Shown here: positions 7,796-16,709 of the stretch, piece by piece | How positions within the stretch are numbered: position 1 is the stretch's first letter | Layout: every line of letters starts with the position of its first letter | Assembly (NCBI RefSeq): GCF_000720635.1 | Contig: NZ_JOCF01000006.1 | Span: 1 to 64,000, forward strand | DNA from: Streptomyces sp. NRRL WC-3742 | Lineage (GTDB): Bacteria; Actinomycetota; Actinomycetes; Streptomycetales; Streptomycetaceae | Reading direction: 5' to 3' | Length of the DNA: 64,000 nt | Notes under the pieces: generated by a model | What the model saw: the letters and a program-made list of their open reading frames with translations, nothing else | Told to the model about the DNA's origin: nothing | Database searches by the model: none | Made by a program: the position numbers and the translations under genes

Positions 7796-8085
7796 GCGGC
7801 GAACACCTCAAGGCGGTGGCGGCGGTCGGGTGGCTGCGGGTAGCGCAGCCACCGCAGGCACATGGCATCGTCGCGGAACGGCACCGTGTACTGGAGTGCG
7901 TACGCGACATCGTGCAGCCGTGGCGCCGGACGCGCGTGATCCCCGTCGATGATCCCCACTGGCCGGGCGCCGCGCCACACGGTGTTCCATGAGCCGAAGT
8001 CCCCGTGACAGATCACTTCGTCGCCGACGGGCCCGGCGGTGGTGTCGGCCTCCGCCGGCTCTGGGAGGTGCCGCAGGGGCTGGGG
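7790..8085 (-). pseudogene. Aminoglycoside phosphotransferase-like kinase fragment
   Basis: On the minus strand a ~98-residue piece carries the APH catalytic core: ICHGDFGSWNTVW (the H-G-D catalytic loop) and GIIDGDHARPAPRLHDVAYA (the metal-binding D-x-D region). The N-terminal nucleotide-binding lobe is missing: the next minus-strand gene (secreted G1 peptidase) ends only ~40 bp upstream at 8126. The C-terminal part is cut where the IS5 fragment starts. The gene is therefore truncated at both ends and not functional. Confidence 0.75.
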
Positions 8086-8125
8086 TGCCGGGGCGGCGGG
8101 GGGCCGCCCCGGCGGGGGAGGGGGG

Positions 8126-8845
8126 TTACTGGTGCAGGTACGTTTCGGTGAAGCTGGTGCCGCTGGAGCCGAGTGCGCTGGTGCGGGCCTCGTAGGTGCC
8201 GTTCGCGCTGGGGTCGAGGGCGACCGGGCCGAAGGAGCCGAGGGACTTGCCGTTGACGGTGGCCGAGGTGAAGCTCAGGGTCCCGAAGTTGGGGTAGGAC
8301 CCGGTCGGCGACTCGATGATGACCTCACCGCTGACCCGCTGCGCGGAGAGGGACTTGGTGGTGCTGAAGCTCCAGCCGCGCGAGGAGTCGGTCAGCTTGA
8401 GGGTGTACCGGCTGCTTCCCGCGTAGGTCACCGATGCGGTGATGACGTCGCCGACGGACACCGGGTAGGTGCTGGAGCTCAGGTAGACCGGGTTCGCCGG
8501 GTACATCTCGTACCACGCCTGGTTCACCGGGCTGCCGCTGGAGCAGTCGGTCGCCACCCCGGTCTGCTCCACGGTGGAGGAGCCGTACCCGTCGATGCCG
8601 ACCCACGGGGCGTAGAGGTCGTTGGTGGAGTTGCAGGTCGCGCGAGGCTCGGTCCACGTCGCCGAGACCGAGGTGAAGCCACTGCCCGTGGCGACGTAGC
8701 CGCCCCAGTTGTAGCCGTTGGTGTTGTACTGCAGCGGGCGGAACGACAGCCCCTGCGCGGCCGCCGCAGCGGTCGGTGCGGTGGGGGCCACGAGGGTGGT
8801 GGCCGCTGCCGCGAGGGTGGCGACGCGTATGAGGAACGTGCGCAT
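8126..8845 (-). CDS. Secreted G1-family glutamic endopeptidase
   Basis: This 239-aa protein has a Sec signal peptide (residues 1-30, Ala-rich, ending AAAAA before QG). The mature part follows the eqolisin/G1 pattern: NWGGYVATG, then SATWTEP, WVGIDGYGSSTVEQTG with the presumed catalytic Gln94, W-EMYP and GEVIIESP with the presumed catalytic Glu178. G1 peptidases use this Gln-Glu pair to cleave proteins at acidic pH. The start at 8845 places MRTFLIR in front of the hydrophobic core. It is monocistronic and extracellular. Cys71 and Cys101 may pair. Confidence 0.88.
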   Translation of the reverse strand: MRTFLIRVATLAAAATTLVAPTAPTAAAAAQGLSFRPLQYNTNGYNWGGYVATGSGFTSVSATWTEPRATCNSTNDLYAPWVGIDGYGSSTVEQTGVATDCSSGSPVNQAWYEMYPANPVYLSSSTYPVSVGDVITASVTYAGSSRYTLKLTDSSRGWSFSTTKSLSAQRVSGEVIIESPTGSYPNFGTLSFTSATVNGKSLGSFGPVALDPSANGTYEARTSALGSSGTSFTETYLHQ

Positions 8846-9008
8846 GCTTGCTCCTTCGTGGGGGACGGGCAGGCGTCTCTCAGGCCGCTCCGGGCTGTGG
8901 GGGCCGTGGAGGGGCGGCAGCCAGGATCGCCGAACTGTCATGAGCCGGGCAAGGGGCGCAGGGCGAAGGTTGGAGAAGGGATTGCCTTGTTGAGTAACGG
9001 ACTTGACG

Positions 9009-10451
9009 TTAGAGGGGAGGCTGCGACGGCCCGTGGTCCCGCTCTGGCGAGTTGAGGTCGGCGAGCATGGACGGGGTGAAGCCGAAGGCGTAGGTGAGGG
9101 CGCAGGAGGACAGGGCTGAGGCCAGCCAGCCGGTGGTGTAGATGAGGACGGCTGGGCCGATGCCGTGGCTGCCGTTGAGGAGGGGGAGCAGGACGAGGCC
9201 GGAGGGGCCGATGGCGGTGGAGCCGGTGGTCAGGCCGAGTTGGGCGCAGAGGCCGACGAGGCTTCCGCCGATGGCTGCGCCGATTCCGGCGGTGATGAAG
9301 GGGCGGACGAGGGGGAGGGTGACGCCGTAGATGACGGGTTCGGCTACGCCGAGGACGCAGGTGGGCAGGGCGGAGCGGATCACTCGGCGGAGGGAGGGGT
9401 TGTTGCGGGCGCGGAGGTAGACGGCCACGGCGGCCCCGGCTTGGCCGCCGCCGGCCATGGCGAGGATCGGGTAGAGCACGCTGAAGCCCTGCTGGCCGAT
9501 GAGGGTGGCGTGGATGGGGATGAGGGCTTGGTGCAGGCCAAGCATGACGAGGGAGGCGAAGGTTCCGGCGAGGACGATGCCCGCGCCCACGCCCGCGCGT
9601 GCGAGCAGCCAGGTGGCGCCGTGGCCGATGCCGTCCGCGACGACCCCTGCCAGCGGCATCAGCACCATCAGGGCGGCCAGGCCGGATACGGCGACGGCGA
9701 GGGTGGGCACCAGCAGCATCTGCAGGGCCTCGGGCACGTGCCGCCGCGCCCAGCGTTCGACGGCCGCGCAGAGCACCGCCGCGCCGAGAGCACCGAGGAC
9801 GCCGCCCTGGCCGGGCTTGAGGTGGCCGAAGAGGGTGTGGGTGACGTTGACGACGCCCGGGTACACCACGATCCCGGCCACCGCGCCGCCCAGGACGGCC
9901 GTACCGCCGAATACTTTGGCGGCGTTGTAGCCCGCGAAGACGGCGATGAGGGACATGAAGCCCTGGGAGAGGGCGGTGGTGACGGGGACGACTCCGCTCA
10001 GGGCCTGCCAATGGGTGGACAGGTAGAGGGAGTTGAGGAGCCCGCCGAGGCCCGCGATGACACCGCAGGCGATCAGGGCGGGGATGAGGGGGACGAAGAC
10101 CTCGGCGATCCGGCGCAGGAGGAGTTTGGCGGGGGTGGCGTTGCGGCGGCGGTTGGCCTCCCGAAGAGCCTGCCCCCGCGCGGTCGGTCCGGCCTCCCGG
10201 ACCAGTTCCTCGAAGGCATCAGCCACCGGCCCGACTGCCGCCGGGCCCAGGATGATCTGAAAGGTGTCGCCCTGCACCACGCCCAGGACGGCGGGGTGTT
10301 CGGCGATGCGCGGCACCTCTAGGAGGCCCGGGTCGGCGAGGCCGAGGCGCAGGCGGCTGATGCAGTGGGCGACGGAGGTGACGTTGCCGGGGCCGCCGAC
10401 CAGGGTGAGCAGGTCGCGTGCGGTCTGGGCGTGGGTGCTGGGCTGCGGCAT
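9009..10451 (-). CDS. PTS transporter, fused EIIB-EIIC (glucose/glucoside/MurNAc type)
   Basis: This 480-aa membrane protein has an N-terminal EIIB domain (residues ~1-85) with the phosphorylatable Cys30 in VAHCISRLRL, and a C-terminal EIIC with about ten membrane segments. The EIIC landmarks AEPVIYGVTLPL and GLHQALIPIHATL are those of the glucoside superfamily. No EIIA domain is attached, so phosphate must come from another EIIA, as in MurNAc- and some GlcNAc-type systems. The ATG at 10451 follows AGGTGG. Substrate cannot be told; MurNAc, trehalose and beta-glucosides are all possible. No catabolic gene is adjacent. Confidence 0.88.
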   Translation of the reverse strand: MPQPSTHAQTARDLLTLVGGPGNVTSVAHCISRLRLGLADPGLLEVPRIAEHPAVLGVVQGDTFQIILGPAAVGPVADAFEELVREAGPTARGQALREANRRRNATPAKLLLRRIAEVFVPLIPALIACGVIAGLGGLLNSLYLSTHWQALSGVVPVTTALSQGFMSLIAVFAGYNAAKVFGGTAVLGGAVAGIVVYPGVVNVTHTLFGHLKPGQGGVLGALGAAVLCAAVERWARRHVPEALQMLLVPTLAVAVSGLAALMVLMPLAGVVADGIGHGATWLLARAGVGAGIVLAGTFASLVMLGLHQALIPIHATLIGQQGFSVLYPILAMAGGGQAGAAVAVYLRARNNPSLRRVIRSALPTCVLGVAEPVIYGVTLPLVRPFITAGIGAAIGGSLVGLCAQLGLTTGSTAIGPSGLVLLPLLNGSHGIGPAVLIYTTGWLASALSSCALTYAFGFTPSMLADLNSPERDHGPSQPPL

Positions 10452-10557
10452 CCGGAACCACCTTTCGGAGGAGGGCCCTTCGATGCTGCTCCCCGCACCC
10501 GCCCGGCGCCAGGAGTGTGAGGACACCGGCGGGCCGTCGCGCGCGACACACGGCGAA

Positions 10558-10590
10558 GGAGGGGCCGTCCCCGGCCGGGACAGCCCCTCC
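10558..10590 (-). terminator. Terminator of the lectin gene
   Basis: The arms GGAGGGGC and GCCCCTCC enclose a second paired segment (GTCCC/GGGAC). They lie just past the ricin-lectin stop at 10606 on the minus strand. Confidence 0.65.
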
Positions 10591-10605
10591 GTCAGTGCGG
10601 GATCG

Positions 10606-11137
10606 TCAGAGGATCTGCTTCCAGAGCTGGTTGTTCCCGTAGTTGTACGGCCACTGGACCATCTGAGTACCGTTGGCGCCACTGCCGTTCGGGTCGTCGA
10701 TCACCAGCCAGCTGTTCTTGTTCGTGATGGTTCGCAGACCCGTGGCGGGATCCATCCCCGAGATGACCCACTTCTGGTTGTCACCGCCGTTGCACGACCA
10801 CTGCTGCAACCTGGTTCCCTGGGACTTGCTGCTGAAGGGAACGTCCAGGCAGTCCCCGGACTGGTCGTTCACGAGCGTGTAGTACGAGTCACTCGTCGGG
10901 TAGACGTGCCACTTCTGGTTGGCGCCCCCCCCAGCAGTCCCACTGGTCGACCGGCGCGCCGTCGTTGCCATTGCCGTTGGGAACCTCCAGGCACTTGCCG
11001 CTCGCGTTGTTGGACAGGTACGTCCAGTACGTGGCGCTCGCCGGCGAGGCGCCCACCAGCGCCATCGCCGCTGTGACCGTGGCGGCCGCGGCCAGTGTTC
11101 CGGCGCGGAGCGCCACCCGGCTTGAAGACTTCTTCAC
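10606..11137 (-). pseudogene. Secreted ricin-type beta-trefoil lectin, frameshifted at a G8 run
   Basis: A GTG at 11137 with GAGGAG upstream opens a signal peptide (residues 1-35) and the first third of a RICIN domain (YLSNNASGKCLEV, then VDQWDCWGG). The frame then fails at a run of eight C on the plus strand (10925-10932). With seven bases the protein would continue in frame into NQKWHVYP and two further QxW repeats (LQQWSC, MVQWPY) to the stop at 10606, giving about 176 aa. Such trefoils bind carbohydrates outside the cell. Either the gene is broken, or it varies by slippage in the homopolymer, or the assembly has one base too many. Confidence 0.8.
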
Positions 11138-11266
11138 TTGAGGTTCTCCTCAATTCATGATCCCCCGTCGGCCGTAAGTTCAGGCCGCGAGCCCAGAGCA
11201 CTGGGCGTTGCAGACCGTATCAAACGATCTTCCTCACCAGGACATTGATTTTTGGATACTGGGGGG

Positions 11267-12415
11267 ATGGATGGCGAGGGTGGGACAGCGGAGGCGGTGC
11301 TCGCACTGCCGCGTTCGCGGCGGGGCGGGGGCGGGCCGAGCCCGCTGGAGGTGCTGGGGCGGCGGCGCCACGAGGACAGCCACGAGCGGTACCTGGCGTT
11401 CCTGCTGGACCCGAGGCAGGTGCACGGACTGGGCGCGGGGCTGCTGGGCGCCCTGCTCGCGCTGGCGGGCAGGCCCGAACTCGCGGACGACCCCCGGCTC
11501 GTACGGGCCCGGGTGCACCGGCAGGTGCGGGGGGCGAAGAGCCGACCGGATCTGATCGTCGTGTGGCCGGGCGGCACGGTCGTCGTCGAGCTGAAGGTGG
11601 ACGCGCCGGAGGGCGACGAGCAGACGACCCATCAGGGCGACGACTTCGCGGACCTGTACGAGCCCGTCTTCGTCTACCTCACGCCCACCGGTCGCCCGGC
11701 GGGGGACGGGAGGTTCCGGCCCGTCTCCCTGCGGGACCTCGCCGGGCACCTGGCCCGGCTGCTCGAAGCGGCCGGGACGACGGCGCCGGGGCGCCGGCAC
11801 GCGGACGACTACCTCAGTGACCTGGAGAACACGGTGGGCATCAGCACGGACGACGATGACGACGCCCGGCTCTGGATGACGCACAGCGCCGCGCTGCTCG
11901 CGGCGCAGGAGGCGACGAGGCGGCTGCTGCGGCAGCTGGCCGGACGGGTGCTGACGGAGTTCGAGGGGCTGGCCGCCGAACTGGGGGAGGGGGTCGGTGC
12001 GGTCTCGGTCGACTACGAGGCGGTGGGGGAGCGTCTCCACCCGGAGACCGCCGTCCTGCTCTGTCGGCCGCAGTGGCTGGACGATGGTGGGCCGAGGCTC
12101 GGGTTCGGGTTCGGCGTGCGGCGGCGGACCTCGGAGAAGAACCCCGGGCCCGACTTCGACGAGCCGAACCTCCGGCCGTTCCACGGGATCTACTGCACCG
12201 ATCCGGACGTGTGGCCGGTGCTGAAGAAGCGTTTCGTGTCGACGACGTGGGGTGCGCACTGGGTCTGGTGGGAGGACCTGCCGCTCACCCCGCACCCGGC
12301 AGGTGTCGGCTTCCTCGACCACAACGGCCCCGCCGTCGCCGCGCTCGTGCGGGACACCTGGCAGGAGCGGGCCGCCACCGTGGACGCGATCTGGGCCGAG
12401 CACCGGACGGCGTAG
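11267..12415 (+). CDS. PD-(D/E)XK nuclease superfamily protein
   Basis: This 382-aa cytoplasmic protein carries the PD-(D/E)XK core at residues 94-110: RPDLIVVW with Asp95, then VVVELK with Glu108 and Lys110. It fits the group of Pfam PD-(D/E)XK families found in phage-defence and stand-alone contexts. The region before the motif (HEDSHERYLAFLLDP) is typical of that group, which begins with an N-terminal helix-rich segment. The C-terminal ~200 residues are a conserved-looking but unassigned domain. The chosen ATG at 11267 is preceded by G-rich sequence only. It is monocistronic and convergent with the phosphoesterase. A nuclease role is inferred from the motif; no methylase or partner is adjacent. 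Confidence 0.72.
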   Translation: MDGEGGTAEAVLALPRSRRGGGGPSPLEVLGRRRHEDSHERYLAFLLDPRQVHGLGAGLLGALLALAGRPELADDPRLVRARVHRQVRGAKSRPDLIVVWPGGTVVVELKVDAPEGDEQTTHQGDDFADLYEPVFVYLTPTGRPAGDGRFRPVSLRDLAGHLARLLEAAGTTAPGRRHADDYLSDLENTVGISTDDDDDARLWMTHSAALLAAQEATRRLLRQLAGRVLTEFEGLAAELGEGVGAVSVDYEAVGERLHPETAVLLCRPQWLDDGGPRLGFGFGVRRRTSEKNPGPDFDEPNLRPFHGIYCTDPDVWPVLKKRFVSTTWGAHWVWWEDLPLTPHPAGVGFLDHNGPAVAALVRDTWQERAATVDAIWAEHRTA

Positions 12416-12423
12416 ACGGCGCC

Positions 12424-12455
12424 GGGCCCGGGCGCGCGTGTGCGCACCCGGGCCC
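12424..12455. terminator. Convergent terminator hairpin
   Basis: The arms GGGCCCGGGCGCGC (12424-12437) and GCGCACCCGGGCCC (12442-12455) pair with one mismatch. They lie between the nuclease stop (12415) and the phosphoesterase stop (12468). Confidence 0.65.
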
Positions 12456-12467
12456 AGGGGGTTCGCG

Positions 12468-15260
12468 TCAGCCGTCGTTCTCCGCCGACGGGATGTAGGC
12501 GCCCGGGACGTCGTTCGGGGCGAGGATGCCGGACTCGCCCGGGTAGGGCTGCGTCCAGTTGTGGGTCTGGTACCAGGTCAGGTGGTTCATCTGCGCCGGG
12601 TTGGCGCGGTCCGGCTTGGCGTTCGGGCCGGTGAGGTGCTGGTCGTTCTTCCACTGCTCCCACTGCGCCGCGACGCCCTGCTGGGAGGCCGGCGGGGCGA
12701 CGGTGGTGGGCGCCGGCGCCGGGGCAGCGGCAGCCCGGTTGGTCGGGGCAGCGGCCGGGGCGGGCACGTCCGGGCCGCAGGAGGGCTGGGTCTTGAGGCC
12801 GTCCGTCAGCGAGGTCCGGTTGGGGACGGCGTTGAACGGGGTGAAGTCCGGCTTGTCCGTGAAGGCCGTGGCCATCGGGGTGGCCGCGCTGTCCTTCTGG
12901 TTCATCGGGTGGACGCCGAGGATCTGCTCGATGGTGCGGATCATCGTGATCTGCGAGTAGTAGCGGCTGTCCACGGCGCCGTGCTGCGCCCACGGGCTGA
13001 CGACCTGGATCGGCGCGCGGTGGCCGTCCACGTGGTCCAGGCCCGCCTGGGAGTCGTCCTCGACCACGAAGATCGCGGAGTCCTTCCAGTACTCGCTGTG
13101 CGAGATCTCGTCGATGATCTTGCCGGTGGCCAGGTCGTTGTCGGCCACGGAGGCGGCCGGGCTGGCGGGGCCGCCGGTGTGGTCGCTGGAGAGCCAGAGC
13201 ATGTTGAGCGCGGCGGGGCCGTTCTGCTCGAAGTCCTGCTTCCAGATCTGGTAGCGGTACATGTCCGGCACGTCGAGGTCGAACAGCGGGTAGCCGGGCA
13301 CCGAGACGCTGTTGAGCGAGGGGATCGGCGAGGAGGAGTTGAGCGGGTAGGTGGTGGGCTTCCCGGTCGCGTCCATGGTCTTGGCGTCGCAGTACAGGTT
13401 CTGCCAGGTGGCGCCGGCCGGCTTGGTGACGGACTTGTGGAACTCGCCGAAGTCGCGCACGTCCTTGCCGGCGGCCTGCACCCCGGTCCAGAGGAAGCCG
13501 CTGCGCTGGTGGCCCAGGGCGTCGTCCTCGGTGTCGTAGCTGCGCTCGTACTCGCCGGCCGAGGACTCGGTGTACTCCGGGTTGTCCGCCTGCATCAGCC
13601 AGTTGTGGCCCTCGGCGGAGTTGGTGCCTATGTCGTACGTGTTGTCGTAGACGCCGAACTGCCGGGCCAGCGCGTGCTGGTTGGGCGTGACGGCCTCGCC
13701 GAACTGGGCGAGCTTCGGGTCGCCGTTGCCCTTGCCGAGGTCGCCGAAGAGCTGGTCGAAGGTGCGGTTCTCCTTGACGATCAGGAAGACGTGCTTGATC
13801 GTCGACGGGTCGCCGATGCGCTCCGGCACCGGGACGGCCTTCGCGCGACGGCCATTGCCGTTCTCGCCGCCGTTCCCGTTGGCGGTCTTGACCGAGCCGT
13901 TGGTCCAGCCGTTCTGCCGGAAGACCTTGTCGGTCTGCGAGCGGATCTCCTTGTCGCTCGGCAGGGTGAACCAGGTCAGGCTGGAGGTGGTGTCGTGGGT
14001 GTTGTGCGCGCCGGTGGAGTTGGGCCGGCGGGCGTCGATGCCGCGGGTGTTGGAGACCAGGACCCGGTTGCCGACGGTGGCGATCTCGGCCGGGAAGTAG
14101 TCGGTGGGCAGCAGGCCCACGTAGCTGACGGGCTCCTGCGCGCTCTTGAAGCGGTAGACGGCCACGGCGTTGGCGCGGCCGAGGGTGACGAGGAGCCGGC
14201 CGTCGTCGGTGAGGGTGATCGCGGTGGGCTCGTAGCCGACGGACGCCTCGGGCCACGGCTTGGTGGAGATGCGCTGCACGACCTTGTCGTGCTTGGAGTC
14301 GATGACCGACACCTGGTCGGAGCCGGTGTCCGCGACGAACAGGACGCCGTTCTTCCCGTACAGGGCGGTCGGGTGCAGGCCGACGTCGATGGACTCGACG
14401 GGGGCGTTCTGGTCCTCCAGCTCGATCACGCTGACGGTGCCGCTGACGGCGGCGCCGGTGTCGAGGTCGGCCGGGACCTGGGTGCCGTAGGAGTTGAGGG
14501 TGTCGTCGCCGGCCTCGGGGGTGCGGCCGCCCTCGTTGCCGACGTAGAGCTTGTTGCCGACCTGGGCGAGCTCGCGCGGGGCGTTGCCCACGGCCCAGCT
14601 GCGCTTGATCTCGCCGGTGGCGGCGTCGATGGCGACCACGCGGTTCTGGCCGTTGACCGCCGCGTACACCGTCTTGCTGTCGGCGGAGAAGACCGCTCCG
14701 GAGGCCAGGGCGTGCTTGTCGCCGTCGGCCGCGATCTTCACCTCCACGGGGTCGGCGAGGGTGCCGTCCGCGGTGACGGTGAAGCGGGTGTAGCCGTCGA
14801 GCTGGCCGAGCCACAGCTGCTTGCCGTCGGGGGAGTAGACGGGGGCCGCCTGGCCGACGGACTTGCTCTTGATGCGCAGCTCGTCGACCTTGTTGGTGCC
14901 GGCGCGCTGCTGCACCTTGTTGGTCTTCAGGTCCACGATCACCAGCGAGGCGTCGCCGTCCGCGACGGAGGCGGCGAGGTGGGTGCCGTCCGGGCTGACC
15001 CGGGAGGCCATGATCTTGCCGGAGTTGATGACCAGCCGGTCGCCGTAGGGGGCGAGGTACTGGTCGCCGGAGACGAGCAGACCGTTCTCGTAGACCTGGC
15101 CGACCTGGTCGGTGCCGAACTGGCCGGTGGCGGCGAAGGCGGTGCCCGTCGCGACGCACACCGCGGTGATGCACGCGGTGGCGAGCGTGGCGCGGCGGCC
15201 GATTCGCCGTCCGAAGAGGGCGTGGGACTCCTTCTGGACACGACGGCGCGTGACCTGCAT
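12468..15260 (-). CDS. Bifunctional YncE-like beta-propeller / phosphoesterase, exported
   Basis: This 930-aa protein has an N-terminal signal or anchor segment at residues ~21-44. Residues ~55-450 form YVTN/YncE-like propeller blades (repeats such as LVIVDLKTNKV, VVAIDAATGEI, SVIDSKHDKVV). From residue ~480 comes an alkaline-phosphatase-superfamily phosphoesterase domain: KHVFLIVKENRTFDQLFG, and a metal-site region IFVVEDDSQAG followed by DHVDGHRAP. The C-terminus has a Pro-Ala linker (AAAPAPAP) and a short tail. Such fusions occur in actinobacteria; phospholipase C-like or phosphatase activity is plausible but the substrate is unknown. The ABC transporter genes that follow on the map (15354-17653) are on the same strand but upstream in transcription. 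Confidence 0.85.
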   Translation of the reverse strand: MQVTRRRVQKESHALFGRRIGRRATLATACITAVCVATGTAFAATGQFGTDQVGQVYENGLLVSGDQYLAPYGDRLVINSGKIMASRVSPDGTHLAASVADGDASLVIVDLKTNKVQQRAGTNKVDELRIKSKSVGQAAPVYSPDGKQLWLGQLDGYTRFTVTADGTLADPVEVKIAADGDKHALASGAVFSADSKTVYAAVNGQNRVVAIDAATGEIKRSWAVGNAPRELAQVGNKLYVGNEGGRTPEAGDDTLNSYGTQVPADLDTGAAVSGTVSVIELEDQNAPVESIDVGLHPTALYGKNGVLFVADTGSDQVSVIDSKHDKVVQRISTKPWPEASVGYEPTAITLTDDGRLLVTLGRANAVAVYRFKSAQEPVSYVGLLPTDYFPAEIATVGNRVLVSNTRGIDARRPNSTGAHNTHDTTSSLTWFTLPSDKEIRSQTDKVFRQNGWTNGSVKTANGNGGENGNGRRAKAVPVPERIGDPSTIKHVFLIVKENRTFDQLFGDLGKGNGDPKLAQFGEAVTPNQHALARQFGVYDNTYDIGTNSAEGHNWLMQADNPEYTESSAGEYERSYDTEDDALGHQRSGFLWTGVQAAGKDVRDFGEFHKSVTKPAGATWQNLYCDAKTMDATGKPTTYPLNSSSPIPSLNSVSVPGYPLFDLDVPDMYRYQIWKQDFEQNGPAALNMLWLSSDHTGGPASPAASVADNDLATGKIIDEISHSEYWKDSAIFVVEDDSQAGLDHVDGHRAPIQVVSPWAQHGAVDSRYYSQITMIRTIEQILGVHPMNQKDSAATPMATAFTDKPDFTPFNAVPNRTSLTDGLKTQPSCGPDVPAPAAAPTNRAAAAPAPAPTTVAPPASQQGVAAQWEQWKNDQHLTGPNAKPDRANPAQMNHLTWYQTHNWTQPYPGESGILAPNDVPGAYIPSAENDG

Positions 15261-15305
15261 GGCGTCATTCCTTCTGCGTGGAGGGGGGAAGCGGGACGGT
15301 GCGGG

Positions 15306-15365
15306 GAGTACGTTCAGGAGGCGGTGAGTACGTTCAGGACGTGGCGAGTACGTTCAGGACGTGGC
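15306..15365. repeat. Three 20-bp tandem repeats over the permease stop codon
   Basis: Units start at 15306, 15326 and 15346. The last two (GAGTACGTTCAGGACGTGGC) are identical and the first differs in its final few bases. The permease stop (15354-15356) lies in the third unit, so the duplication extends from the coding end into the intergenic region. Confidence 0.9.
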
Positions 15366-16709
15366 GAGCAGCTCGATCTGGGCGTCGAACTGCCACAGCG
15401 GGTTGGGGGCGTCGCCGGTCGGGGTGTGGACCAGGAAGTAGCCGTTCACTTCCTTGGGGCCGTCGCCGTCGGCCGTCACCCGGCCGTCGGAGGTGATGTT
15501 GAGCTGGTAGACGGCCGTCCCGGGCGCGGGGGCGCCGGGCAGGTGCCAGGTGACGGTGCAGCGCCAGTCGTTGCCGGGCCCCTCGGGCTCGACCTGGCCG
15601 TCGCCGCGGTCGCAGGCCGTGGAGACCTTCAGGTCCGCCTCGGTGACGGCCGGGCGGTGCAGCTGCTCGGTCTGGAGACGGTAGAGGTGGGCGAAGACGG
15701 TGGAGACGTCGTGCTGCACCTTCGCCTGGGTGACGCCGTTTCCGCCGCCGTCCTCCAGGGGCGCGGCGACGGCGACCGCGGCGGTGGTCAGGGCCAGCAG
15801 GCCGGCCAGTGGCAGGACCCCGAGGGTGAGGGTGCGCCGGCCGACGCCGTCCTCGGCTCCGTTGGTGAAGTCCCGGCGCAGGAAGATCAGGTAGGCGGCG
15901 GCGGTCGCCACCGCGGCCCAGACCAGGCTCACCGCGACGGAGATCAGCAGTTCGTCCAGCCTGGCCGGATCGGCGAACAGGCCGTTCCAGGAGACGAAGG
16001 CGTACCCGGGCAGGGCGAGCCGCAGCGGGACGGGCAGCGGCAGCATCTGCGCGAGCTGCATCGCCACCGCCGACAGGGCGGGGACGAGCAGGCCCATCGG
16101 GGAGCGCCCGAGGAGGACGGAGCCCAGCAGACCGAGAGCCGCCAGGGCCAGGGTCGGCGCCAGCGCGCAGGCCCAGGAGAGGAACACGGCGCTCGCGGCG
16201 TCGGAGGAGGCGAGCAGGTGGCCGTCCACGCCGACCAGCGGCTCGTCGCCGACCGCCGCCAGGCCGCCGGCGGTGCTGGAGAGCGCCAGGCCCATGACCA
16301 GCAGGACGAGCACGGTGGCGCTGGCCAGCGCCTTCGCCACGAAGATCCGGCGCGGCGAACGGACCGTCACCAGCAGGTGCCGCCAGGTGCCGAGTCGGTC
16401 CTCGGCGGCGAACACGTCGCCCGCGACCACGGAGGTCAGCAGGGGCAGGGCCCAGGAGCCCGCGAACCCGAGGACGACCAGCGGGCCCGCCCAGCCGGTC
16501 GCGTGCATCCAGCGGCCGAACAGGGTGTCGGAGGGCAGGACGTCCTGCTGGGCGACGGCGGCGGTGAACAGGCCGGGGGCCGTCCAGCAGGCGAGCATCA
16601 GCAGGCGCGCGCGCCACTGGGAGACGAGCTTGACCAGCTCGAAGCGGTAGACCCGGGGGGTGGGGACGCGCTGCGGCCGGGCCGTGGGGACAGTCGCTAC
16701 GGCGGTCAT
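15354..16709 (-). CDS. ABC transporter permease with a C-terminal extracytoplasmic domain
   Basis: This 451-aa protein starts at an ATG overlapping the ATPase stop (ATGA), so the two are coupled. It has about six hydrophobic segments between residues ~30 and 320, in the ABC-2 style. After the last one (LPLAGLLALTTAAVAVAA) there follow ~130 polar residues, presumably outside the cell, with two cysteines (STACD, WRCTV) and a beta-rich pattern. That tail is unusual for an ABC-2 permease and may be a substrate- or protein-binding domain. The substrate is unknown. The end of the gene lies in a tandem repeat. Confidence 0.82.
   Translation of the reverse strand: MTAVATVPTARPQRVPTPRVYRFELVKLVSQWRARLLMLACWTAPGLFTAAVAQQDVLPSDTLFGRWMHATGWAGPLVVLGFAGSWALPLLTSVVAGDVFAAEDRLGTWRHLLVTVRSPRRIFVAKALASATVLVLLVMGLALSSTAGGLAAVGDEPLVGVDGHLLASSDAASAVFLSWACALAPTLALAALGLLGSVLLGRSPMGLLVPALSAVAMQLAQMLPLPVPLRLALPGYAFVSWNGLFADPARLDELLISVAVSLVWAAVATAAAYLIFLRRDFTNGAEDGVGRRTLTLGVLPLAGLLALTTAAVAVAAPLEDGGGNGVTQAKVQHDVSTVFAHLYRLQTEQLHRPAVTEADLKVSTACDRGDGQVEPEGPGNDWRCTVTWHLPGAPAPGTAVYQLNITSDGRVTADGDGPKEVNGYFLVHTPTGDAPNPLWQFDAQIELLATS

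Noticed and set aside
7650..7952. A complete small transposase gene
   Set aside because: The frame carries only an internal IS5 fragment and then runs antisense through the phosphotransferase piece.
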